Shown piece after piece: positions 49,401 through 61,400 of a stretch of 64,000 bases of DNA (position 1 is its first letter; each line of letters begins with the position of its first letter). The DNA comes from Tyto alba (lineage: Eukaryota > Chordata > Aves > Strigiformes > Tytonidae). The translations under genes were made by a program, and so were the position numbers. The stretch covers positions 52,025,122 through 52,089,121 of the forward strand of contig NW_024881282.1 of NCBI RefSeq assembly GCF_018691265.1, read 5' to 3'. Under the pieces are notes generated by a model that had not been told where the DNA came from, made no database searches, and saw only the letters and a program-made list of their open reading frames with translations.

Positions 49401-52400
49401 AGTTCCACCTTCCCCCAACTGTGTAACACTGTTCGCAGCAATTATGAGGAGGTAAGAAACTCATGTCATGGTATCAGCTACCCAATGGCTAATGCTCAAC
49501 TTCATTTGCATGCAGCTTTTTTTAATCTTACTTTTGGAATTTTCGTGTGAAATTAATACCATTCCAAACTGTATTAAGCCTAGTTTATATATATTTATGG
49601 CTTATTCTTAACTATATGACTAAAACTAAACATAACAATTGGACAGTCAAACGTGTTACCATAGAGGCTAAGAAAAAAGACAACAGTCTATGCTTAAGTT
49701 GGGAGCAAGAAATAACACCTAGGTTCCTTTTGTCTTAGTAATACTAATTATATTGAAAGATTTTCCCATTTTTGCTTGAGCTTTACCTCTACCCCAAAAT
49801 CTTTTGTTTTGCGTAGGCAAACAAAGGAATAGAAGCTTAAACTGACTGACTTTAAATTAGTTATTTATTTCAAGTTTACGCATCTCACTACTGCTTGATA
49901 AAAGCAAGACTTACATGTGGACTTTCAATAAAGGATGTTAAAATCAGAGCTTTTTTTTTTTCTAATTTGAGAAACCTGAAGTCTCTAAAAACTGTATTTC
50001 CAAAGCCTTTCTAATCACTTGTCTATTCTCATTCATATCCTACACTACGATATCTGAAAAGCACTTGAATAAAAAAGTAAAGCCATTAACTGATGAGCTG
50101 TTCATCTTTTGAAGGAAAGACTGACTTCATTTAAAACTGCAGGTAAGCATTTCAGTAATTTAACAGGCAATTGTTAGAAACAAGGCACTTTCCAGAAACT
50201 CAGACAAGAAATCAGATCATTAAAGAAAAATACCCAAGTTACAATCAATTTTAAAGTATACTATCAATCAAAAAACAAAATGAGATTTAGCTTTCACTAC
50301 AGCCTAGAAATGTTCTACCAGGCAATTATTAAAATAGAAGCTTTTATACTCGATTTGTTATACCAAAGTTCATATACTGTAAGTTTGTTTTTCACATTAA
50401 TGCAATTCTTCAGTAAAGAAAGTTTTTAAACTAGGAAAAATCTGGAAATACTGTCAGATAGAAGAAACCAGAAGGGTATTTGTGCCATACATTTCTCCTC
50501 TGACAGAAATTAGTTCCAATGCTAAATGAACTGAATCCTCTTCACTAAAGAACCCAGTTTTCTGCATTTTTTAAATTAGTAACGAAGCAATAAATCTAGA
50601 AAGTCTTGAGCACAAAATGCCTTACCACTAGAGGCTGGGGGGAGTTCTCCAATCACAGTTTTAAGGCCAATGCTTGAAATGTCACGTAACTGTTCTTTAT
50701 CTGAAAGCATGTTTGTACAGAGGGTATCTACAATGGTCTCCACTTGATACTCCTTCACTTTACTCACCAAAGGGCCAAGGCTGTATAAATAGAAGAAAAG
50801 TATTAAATCGGCAACCTTAAATAAAACCCCTCATTTTATTTCAGTATTTTGCATTCAAGACACAAACTTAAGGTTGCTTTTGGTAGCAAAATAAGGCAGA
50901 ATTTTAAAATCTGAAGGCCTTCAGCTGGTAGGGTTGATAACCTGTCTCCATCAATCCAGTAACAAAATACTGGTTTAGCACATGGTTTTTACCTCATGGT
51001 GGGAACTGTTTTTGCATGACTTTTGTTTCAGTCTCAAAACCAGTCTCTCTTACTTCTCACTTAAGACCAAGATTTGTAACAAAAGTTACCTAGCCAGAGC
51101 CATCAGTTTATGTGCTTGACCATCAGTGCCTGCACAGTTCACAGACAAGTAAGCAACCTTCTTAATTACCACATCTTTATTCTACATAATGCTTGGATTC
51201 AATCTGATATATACTCAGACTCATTCTATACCTTAGAGTGCCTTCCTTAATAGAATGCAAACAGTAAAATAAAAAACAAGGCATGCCTTCCTTCAAAGAC
51301 TCCAAGCACCACTATATACGCAGCACGCAATAACGTATGCTCTTTCCTCTGACTTGTGAGTTTTTAGTCATTCCAACTGTTTTGAGGATCATAACAATCT
51401 TGTACTCCTTTGTTAAATTCCCCCGTTTGTTCAAAATACTAAAACTACAGATGTCTTCGTAAAGTCTAGTTCATTGCCAAGAAATATAGCACCTTTCACC
51501 GTCTTTCTAGCCCTATCACGAGCCCTCAACATCCCTCCATTGTTAATGTTCTGTTCCAAAATGGAAGTTATGACAAAACAGAGCCATATATTGCCTCTAT
51601 TTCCTTCCACTCACCTGTGAAAAATTTCCATAAGAACTTTAAGAACTTACTCTTTCACCTACCACCCCTCCCTCTATTCACTCCAAATCTGCTTATCTAG
51701 TTTCTCCCTATTTTTAAAACACCTGTCTTCAGACAAAGTATCTCAAAAATGGGGAATTAATTGTGAAATACTTTAAATTACCAAACATTTTAAGCTAGTT
51801 CAACTCCCTGAAACATACTATATTAACAATGAACACATCAAATTCTGAAAAAAGTGTTCCAAGCTGTGCTATAGGAATTCCTACCATGTTCTATCAGGCA
51901 ACAGTACAGATAACTTACGCATATGGTAACTACTCTGAAAGACATAGCTCCCTTCTTTGGTAAGGCTCTGTTCTCTGTATGTTGATCTTGCCAGCTCTTC
52001 TCTAATTCTCTGTGGTGATATCCAATCAAGACAGCATACTTACTAATGAGACACCAACAACAGGGGTGAGATGTGACATGGAGCTAAAGTTCTACCAAAC
52101 AGGTTCTACACTGACCCCCAACAGAAGTGAGGGCAGGAGGACAAGGAGCTGTGTGCAACAGTCACACAGGAGAAAAGGACCATCTACAGAAAATGTGGGA
52201 ATCATGAACTGGAAGTTTAGCCCACCAGCAGAATTAACAGAAACAAAGATGTGTCTCTAGAAGACTACTATGTATTTTCTCTTCCATCTGGATCAAAGGG
52301 ATAATGAAAAGTATTCTGACTCGGTCTTGTGCACAGACCATCCCCTCATTGCTTTGCAGCTGTTCCAGATGTCTCACCAAAGAAATCTTACAGCCTGATT

Positions 52401-55400
52401 CTCAACAGCATCTCAATGTTTTTCCTCCCATGAAACACACTTCAAGTTATACACATCACCATCAAATTCAACTTCAGCCACAGTGAGAAAGCACAGAGGA
52501 TTTTCAAGACATTTTACATGCGTGCTCTCAGCATGAACTTTGATGAGCAGTAAAGCGTGATGATTTTAAGTGAACCCTTTGTATCAAAACAATCTCGTTA
52601 AGATTTTGAGGAGTGGAAAGGCATCCACGAAGTTGTCATTTTTTAGGAAGCATTTTTCAAAACCTTAAGCTTTGCTGCTGTTTTTGTGAAAGTCAGGGCC
52701 CAACTTGCAGTACAGAAGTCAAAGTGAGCCCCTGCAATGGTTCCATCAGATTTGTGCTGTGAGGACAGAGCGCATTAAAGTGGCTTCAGGTGCTGAGCTA
52801 AGAGGCCACATCTCCCACCACAGCTGACAGAGTCAAGCAATATGGATCAGAGATCACAGATGTTTCTGTGGCTTACAAGTATTAGTAGCTGCCCTTCAAC
52901 ACTGTACACAATGTACATAAACAATCTCTCTAAATCGGAACTATGAAACTAGAATATGTGGAAATCGATACATGAACAAATGCAGAAAAAGGAGCATCTT
53001 AAAGCCAATCACAAACATTGTATTAGGACTACATTAGAATATAATGCCTCCATATAAACTTTCTTTTTTTCCACACTGAACTTTAATACTCTATACATCT
53101 GCTTTTAATTGAAGTTGATTCTAGCAAAGCTAACAGACTAAAATGATGTATATAGAGTTAGTAAAGACTAATTTTGGAAAGTTGAAGTCAAACTGAAGCC
53201 CTAGAGGAAAAACGAACAAACTAACTTGTTATCAAAACAAGGCTAAGATCAAGGAAACAAAGTTTAAATTTTCAGGTATATGCCACTATTCACTACAAGT
53301 GCATCAGACTTCTGAGACTGCAATGGTTCAGGTCCATATGGTCACAACCTTATTGAAACACCAGAAGTACGCAGAAGTTCTACAAGCAGATGATGAAATT
53401 ATTTGTAAAATATATTAACATAATTATCAATAAAACAACTTCCAACTATAAGTGCTTGCCTAGTTTAACTCCTTGTCAAGTGCAAAGGGAGTAGGCTGCC
53501 CAAAGATGGACTGTTTTCTCATGATTATAAAAAAAAAATATTAATCTGGCAAGTTGTAACGTATTATTTTACACTTAAATTTTCATTGATTTGAAACAAA
53601 TAGCAATTATCAAACTTTTAAAAGTTCATCCACAGGTTAGTTTGATACACAAGGGTAAATACACCCCCACACCTCCTCCCCCCCCAAAAAAACCTAGCCT
53701 TTCAAAGCATTTTACAAAAACAAGCTCAAGACACTACGAAAATGGTGGAAAGAGAACTTCCAACTTCATCCATTTGATAGTACAATGTAATAATGAAGTT
53801 GCCAGATCATGGTACAGAGCTAAACCCTGATTAACAAATACTAGTATGCAGTTCTAGTAAAATTAATAAATTCAATACATTATATTCTAATTCTACCAGA
53901 TTACTGGAAAGAAACTATCTGGATGCAAAGTACTTCCTTTCCAACTTCAGTGATTACAATGGGGGAAAAGCAAGTTTTGGGTTTATTTTGTAAGATTTTG
54001 AAAATAAATCTGAATTAAGAGCAAGTTTCACATTAAAAAAAAAAAAAAAAACACACATGCATTAGGTCAACTGCACAAAACAGGGTCAGAGTGGATCATC
54101 TATAGGCAAGCAGAAATTCTGTCCAAGCTAGCAAGATACTAAGCTCTCAGTGAAGACTATTATTCTGAAAGTAGATAGTCCAAAATCTAAATTAAGTTAT
54201 GCCACTCAGGCAAACACCTACTTTATGCTTATTACTTAAATTATCTAATTCCCACATTATTGTATTACAGAAACCCACAAGTGTTTTAAGACAGAAAAGT
54301 AATTCTTGAGTCTTTACAGTCTAAAGGAGAGTTCCTTTCTTAATTTGTATGTCTTGAGAGATATGCACACAAAGTACAAGATGACAAGCAAAATGGTTTT
54401 TCTTGTTTTACTGGAAATGGCTCTAGAGTTTAAGTCTAATTCTCCAAGAATACGAGTGGATCTTGGGTTCACTACTAGTTAATAAAACTGTCAGCTGCAA
54501 GGGAACACACGGGTCACAGATCAGGATTCGGAAGGCAAGGCTTGAGTCTATGGCATTTGACATATAAGGCACTGAAGTTATCTTAGGATCTTAGTACTGT
54601 ATTTACCAAGAATGACAGCAAGACAACCCCACATGTTTACTACCTTGCTGGTACTGCTGGGGAAAAAAGAAATTCCTGCATTGCTTTAGCAGTGGAGATC
54701 TGAGGATGTGTAGCTTAATTCCAAAGTGCTGTTAACAAGGAAATGTTATCTTGTATTACTTTTACTTGTTGACCTATACATGCTTTGTATTATCTCGCCA
54801 TTCATTTTTTATTATGACTTGGCACCTTGGACCATATTGAATTAATTTCTGAATTTATAGTCAAACTTGACAATGAATTTGTTCATTTGGAAACAGTCAC
54901 TTTAGCAATCCCCACTTCTGGTCAAAGCAATTGTCCTTTCGAGTGTGCATGGAGAAAAAAGAGGAACACTCTGGTCATGCAGTTTAAAAGAACCTACAGT
55001 GTAAATCCAAACCCACATGTTTCAAGTTCCTCTGAAACTCAGTCTTCAACCTCAGTTTTCCATTCCTCCCACTACAAAGGCTCCCAAATGCACTCAGAGT
55101 TCCCCACACCTTTCACGCTTTCTGACTCAGAAGTTCTCTCAGTCATTCCAAAGCCGTCCCTCTCCACCCTACAGCTCATACCACAGGACAACTGTACACT
55201 CACAAAAATCTTTGTTCCACCTATTTTCTCAACTCCTGAAAGAAAAAGACAGTGTTCCAACAGCTCAAACTAAAACATTACACACAGCTGTTGGAGGGAG
55301 CTAGACTGGGGGACCAGGCTCAGATTCGGAAGACTGCAAATCAGTAATTCCAGAGGGACTTAAAAGGCTGAGATCTACGGCCTTCACTCTTGGACAGCTA

Positions 55401-58400
55401 GCAGACATGGCTCTATATAGTAGGACAAAATCAAAATTCATCTTCCATCCCAAAACCTGTTGTATGTACCCTACTGCTGCTACCCTTCTTTCCTAGGTCC
55501 AAGAACTCACAGCAGCAAGAGTTACTTATCATAAAAAATGCCCAGTAGTAGCAAAAGACAGCAAGCATGAAGTGCAGACAGAAAGACATGGACACATGAG
55601 ATTTATCTATTCTATAAAGCAAGCCCTTGCATTCAAGCACTAAGAGTGATTTACAATACATTAGTGACCAGAGTAAGGTTCCAAGTTTTGGCATTAGTGG
55701 TTTGTCACCATGTTAGGCAAACTTAGGAGCTTCTCTTTCAATGGTCATGCTCGTAATGTCTTACCCCCATAAACTCCAGCGTTTGCACTCTAGGCACAAC
55801 ACGTAGATTAACACCCAGGAATATGCAATTCCCAAAACAATCACACCTACTGGTTTTCATGCCTTCCTTCACAAACTGTGACCTGCTTGGTTTCACTCTC
55901 TCCTTACCCACCATCACACTACTCATGTGGTAAGACCTGTGGAAAATATTGGCAATTTGGGAATTTAATAATAATAATAAAAAAAAAAAAAAAAAAAAAC
56001 AAAAAAAAAAACCACACCACACAACCACAAAGGCAAATCATATTCACCAAAACCATGCACTGAAATATCACATACAACTAACTCAGTTTTGTTAGTGCGC
56101 AAAACTTCAAACTAATTTGACATTAGTCAAATTAGGCCACAAACATCTGAAACTGATGCATTATGATCACCCCAATGCCACAAATTCAAGAAGATTTCAA
56201 TTTACTCATTTTGCAGAGTATTTTATGGAGATAAACAGATATCTGAAAAATAAATATACAAAACCAAGTTTGGTGCAACATTTCTAGAAGATACAGCATA
56301 CAGATAATCTCAGGAGAACTGTTAGTTAAGATACTGGCTAGGATCTCATGAAAGGCATGAAAAGAAGGCCTTTAAGTGCAGAAATGAAGACATAATGGAA
56401 TGGTTTTTCACTTGCTTCATCAGGTACACCTACTCCTGCAGAGTTGAACAGCTCTGACAGAGCACCCTTTGTTAAGAGCAGCCAAACCTCAGGCCCTAAC
56501 CTGACACTGCCCTGTAATTTAGCAAAAGGGCACTGTACTGGAATCTTTAGATTCCATCAAACCATCTCCACAGCTACTAAACCTCTGAGAGTAGGGGTTC
56601 AGAGGACCATATCCACAATCTAATCCCATCATTTTACTGCTTCAAACATGGTAAATTAATATTGCAATCTTATTAAAATCATTTCTGGACATTGATATTG
56701 GTAGAGACCTTTTTCCTCCAACAGATAAATTCCTGATAAATTTCTACACAAGCGTTTGCCAACACACAGATTATTACCAAGAATTATCTCCCAGACTCAA
56801 ATACATCAAGCCATCCCTGACTGCATTCCTAAAAGTTGAAACATTTTCTCCAGTTGCTCAAAAAGCTCACAGTTTTCTCCACAACTTGATTTCACTCTTC
56901 AGCCAAGCTTTCCCTTCAGTGTTTCATTGGCACATCACTAGTTTCTCTTCAAATACACACCACTGTCAGTCAGTGGCTACTCACACCATTGTTGTACTCA
57001 CCTACCCTTCGTGCACAGTAAATTGTTTCGCAAGCAATGCAAGCACAAATCACCTAGAACAGAAACAATCACACTTCCAAGGTATGATGACTGTCCAGAG
57101 TAGTCCAGAGAAATTCCCTGTGCGTTTCAGTCAACAGACTGCATTATACCAAGGTGCGAGTGCAGAATCCATAGAAACCATTTCACATCTGTAATAATAC
57201 ATGCTCCAACAGAAGTGCTGTAAATAGAAACACTAGGAAGCAGGAACAAGCACATGTACAATTATGGAAGTGTATTCATATAAAAACGAGTAACAGTATC
57301 TTTAAAAAATATGGCAAGCCTTCAGAGTAGCAATCCTGGAAGTTTGCTTTTCAGCAATAGCGAGAGAGTTTGCTGTCTGGTTGGTGAGATTCCAGGTGGT
57401 AATGTCATCCCTCCTTTCACTGCTAGAATGGTCATCTGCTTTTTGCAGTTTGCAATGGCTTGTTCAGCTCTCTGAAAATACATCTTCCGCATCCTAGAGG
57501 TCTGCAGCTGACACCATCCTTTTATACATTGAATTTGACAGACCACAAGCAGATCTCCACCAAAAAAGTTGTTCCATAAGTGAAAAGCATCTGAAATGAT
57601 GGTAAGGATTTTTTTTAAACCTGAACTAGTGAACAACGACTAAATTATTCTGATTTAAATATGTTTATTTTTCACCTGTAACCTATGAGTAACTAAAATA
57701 ATCACAGCAAAGGCTGTGATTCAATTAGATCCATCTCAATTAAGTATAGGAAACACTTCTGTGCTGATGTTTTAAAGATGACCAAACCACTGAAATTATA
57801 TAGTCATCCACACAAACACTTGAAATTACAGTGTCTAGAAACTGTTAAACCAAATTTTACCTGAATTATCATCTTCAGTCCTATTTATTCAGCCTGTTAG
57901 CTCAATTACGAAGTATATTTTTAAAAGACTACCTCAAGTTTTTTTCTGGCTTTTAAAATCAGTAGGTATCACTTACAGACCTTATTACTAGTCCCAGAAT
58001 ACAAACTTAGCATATCAGAAGTTGAAAATAAAATATAAACTTCTTATATAAAATTAGTTCTGAATAAAAAACATTTGAACTTAAACATGTATTTTATACA
58101 TTTGAAGGCAGTTTCAGATATCAAGTGCTCTTTGATCTTTTCCCTTCCACTAGCCAATAATCTGTGTCCAGGTCCTCTTAAAGACAAAAGCTCATTCAGT
58201 TGCCAATGGAAATCAACAGTGACTATAACACACTGTCCTCTTTAAATTACATGCCTTTGAAAATAAAGGTGTTCATTCTGTAGCTCCTTATTAGGACAAG
58301 GGACACCAATTCATAATCAATTATAGTCTCAAACGGGCATATTTTAACGGCTATCAAATAGGCACATTTACTTACAGGAAAGAAAATTCATGAATGGAAA

Positions 58401-61400
58401 AAAAAAATTGATTCAAATCACCAATGTAGAGTGATGTGCAGCAGTGTATTACCACAGCATCCAAAATGCTTGAAAGCTGCTGAACCGGATCAGCCACACA
58501 ACAGCCAATATGTGCATCATCCTGTTCACACTAGTGACTCACACTCACAGCTTCAAGCAGGGTTCCCTACAGTGAACTGCTGCCCAGAGAAGTCACACTG
58601 ATAAACTGCAGAGAAACTACAGTATCACAAGGGAAGAATCACTGAAAGTACTTTAACCTGCCTTTTTTTTCCCCTATATATATACATGCATTTGTTTGGA
58701 TTTTTACTGGTTGCAGGAAACATTTCAGTGTGAAACAATAAAAATTTGTAAATAGAGGTTTAAGTGGCAGATTATAAAACCACAGATAACTGCTCAAACT
58801 GAGAAGTAGTTCATCCTTAAACTGCAACACTGAACATATGAAGCAATATGCAATTTAGGCCAACAGAACATTACCAGCATTATCAGCAACAAAGAACAAA
58901 CAGTATACCCAACATAATACCTATGCTTAGACAAACCATACTGCTTGTCTAATCCACAGGCACATAAACTTGGATAAAGCTACAGACAGTATAACTACTA
59001 CTGCCATAATGTACATAGGATACCATGCTGGACCACACTGACAGCCTCAAACTAAGAATATGCTGTAAGAATGTCCAATAGGATTTTCTACACTGGCAGA
59101 CTGTAAACCAGCCTATGACTACCAGATGAAGCAAAAGCAACTCCACAAAAAAAATGTAGACAAAAACACATTTAAAATTTTACATGTTCTTAAGAAAAAC
59201 AAGATGAACAACCTGCAGTTACTGACCTAGTTTGCATCTACTGCCTGCAATAACAGCAGCTTGACAAATATACTCCTTTCCCTTCTGTAAGGTCAAAGCA
59301 CAGAGCAGGTTGACTTCTACTCCAAGAGTACTAAGGCAGCTCATTAACTTTCATTTTTATTCAGAAATGAACTGCACAATCATCTTGCAAGGTAGCTACC
59401 CAAATACCCATATAGTCTCAACCTGACTTCCGCTAACCAAAGAACATGTTTTATCCTGTCCAAAAACAGTGTAATATAACTGAAAGGATCAAGAATAAAA
59501 TCACTAGTATGCTTTGAAGAGATAATAGGAAACAAGTTCATCAGCATTTTAACCAATAGAGCCTTTCCTACCCAAATGTGAAAGCAAGTAGTGAATATGG
59601 CAAAACCAGGAACACTGCTTACTTGTTGCTACATTTACCTAAAAATAAATGCTGCTTTAAGGCTGCTCCAAGTTGTTTTAAATCTCCTGTTCAGTGATGT
59701 TAAGAATTAAACCTTGAAAGACTGATTCTCGAGCAAGATTATTACCTGCTCAAGGAGTGATCAATACCTTTGCCATTCACGGTGTTTCCACTGTAGAGGA
59801 AGCTCCCCTAACAAAATGAAAATCTTTCCTCCTTTCCCCAAGGAAAAAACTGTCTCAAATACAGATTCAAAGGTATATAGGGTTGTTTTTTTCTGAGAAA
59901 GGGAATCTATATTTAAATGGGTCATCAAGTACCAGTCTGATGAAGGTTCCTGATGATAGTCTCTAAAGTTCACCAGAGCATTTAAATTGATAGAGATCTA
60001 AATGCAGTTTATGCTTTCCTCGGCTGAAAAAGTGCCAGCAAATCCATAACAGAAATACACGGGTAAAGAACACCACAACAAAATACTTAAAATACAAAAA
60101 GTCAAGAAAAATATGCTGGCTGAATTTAACATCCCAACAAATCAGGCTTACACCCAGTGTTGTAGTAGATAAAAGACTTCAGATCAGCTTGAACTGTCTT
60201 AGAAAAGCTACAGCTTAATAGCGTTTAACCTCTTCCATCTTTCACCCTCACTACTGTTTCTATCAATGCCCATCTGATTGCGGGAGAGCACTAAACCAGA
60301 AGAAAACTAAGTCCCCAAGTCAGTCTACAGCAAAATCAGATAAACAACAGTGCAAGGAAAGGGACAAGGAAGGCGAGAATCGCAGAGCAGCAACAGCATT
60401 ATCTTAGACTGGCTTAAAACTGTCATGGAATGATACCATGAGTATAGTCTGCTTTAAGAAGAGAAGATACTTTTAGGGTGGTGTGGTTTGGTTTGGTTTT
60501 GGTTCTCAAAGCATATCTGTAAGTGATCAGGATGCCCAAAAAATTTGGTACCTTCAAGAATGTACACATTCTAGATGAATGTTTACAATTTACCGGAAAA
60601 CTTTTCCATCATGTTTCTTGTCCCATTGCAGTAAATCTAACACTGTTCTTTAGCATTATTTGGATTTCTCAGAAAGTTTCCAAACTTTAAATAGATCCTG
60701 TCATTTTAATTAAATCCAAGAATTTTATCAGTATGTCAAAGTAAACTTTAAAAATAGAAAAATGGTTAATAAGAACAGGACACATGCACATGCGCACATA
60801 CACAGGCAGCCTTTTATTTTCTCTTCCCTTTGCAATCTTCCTTTAATGTTTCAGTAAATATTACACATACTGTAGGTCCAAAATGCTGACACTGCCATTA
60901 AAGATTGTGATATATAAGCTGTGTCTACGTGCATTAATCTAAACTTCAGGATAACTTTAGGATGTACATTAAAGATGAGTATTGCATGTATGCTGCGATG
61001 TAACTTTGTATGAAATAGCATTTTGTGAAAAAGACAATTCTAAGCCTGAGCCAAGTTTCATAATAATCTACTCTTCTGACTGAGTACAAGCAATCCGTTT
61101 CAAAGCCATAGAACTTAAGCTGTACCACAAGGGAGCTTTGACATTTCAGAAGTTTGAATTAAAAAGAAACATGTCATTTTGTGTCGTTTGTTAAAATGTG
61201 TCTCCCCCCCCCTTTTTTTAACAACACTGCAACCCTGGTGAGAGTAGTGAAAAAGTACTGACAATTAAAATACTATACTGCTAATATTAAACTTTGGCTT
61301 GAAACTTGCTATTCTTACAGTAGTTTCTCTGTGCAAGGTTTTGGTTACCAATCATTTAAAATATTTCAGAAGCTGATGCAAGCACTGCTTCTAAGTACAT

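Noticed and set aside
54827..55273. 148-codon plus-strand frame in CAND1 intron 2
   Set aside because: Ser/Thr/Pro-rich translation without domain, antisense in an intron, with no splice sites or poly(A) signal pairing. Probably chance.
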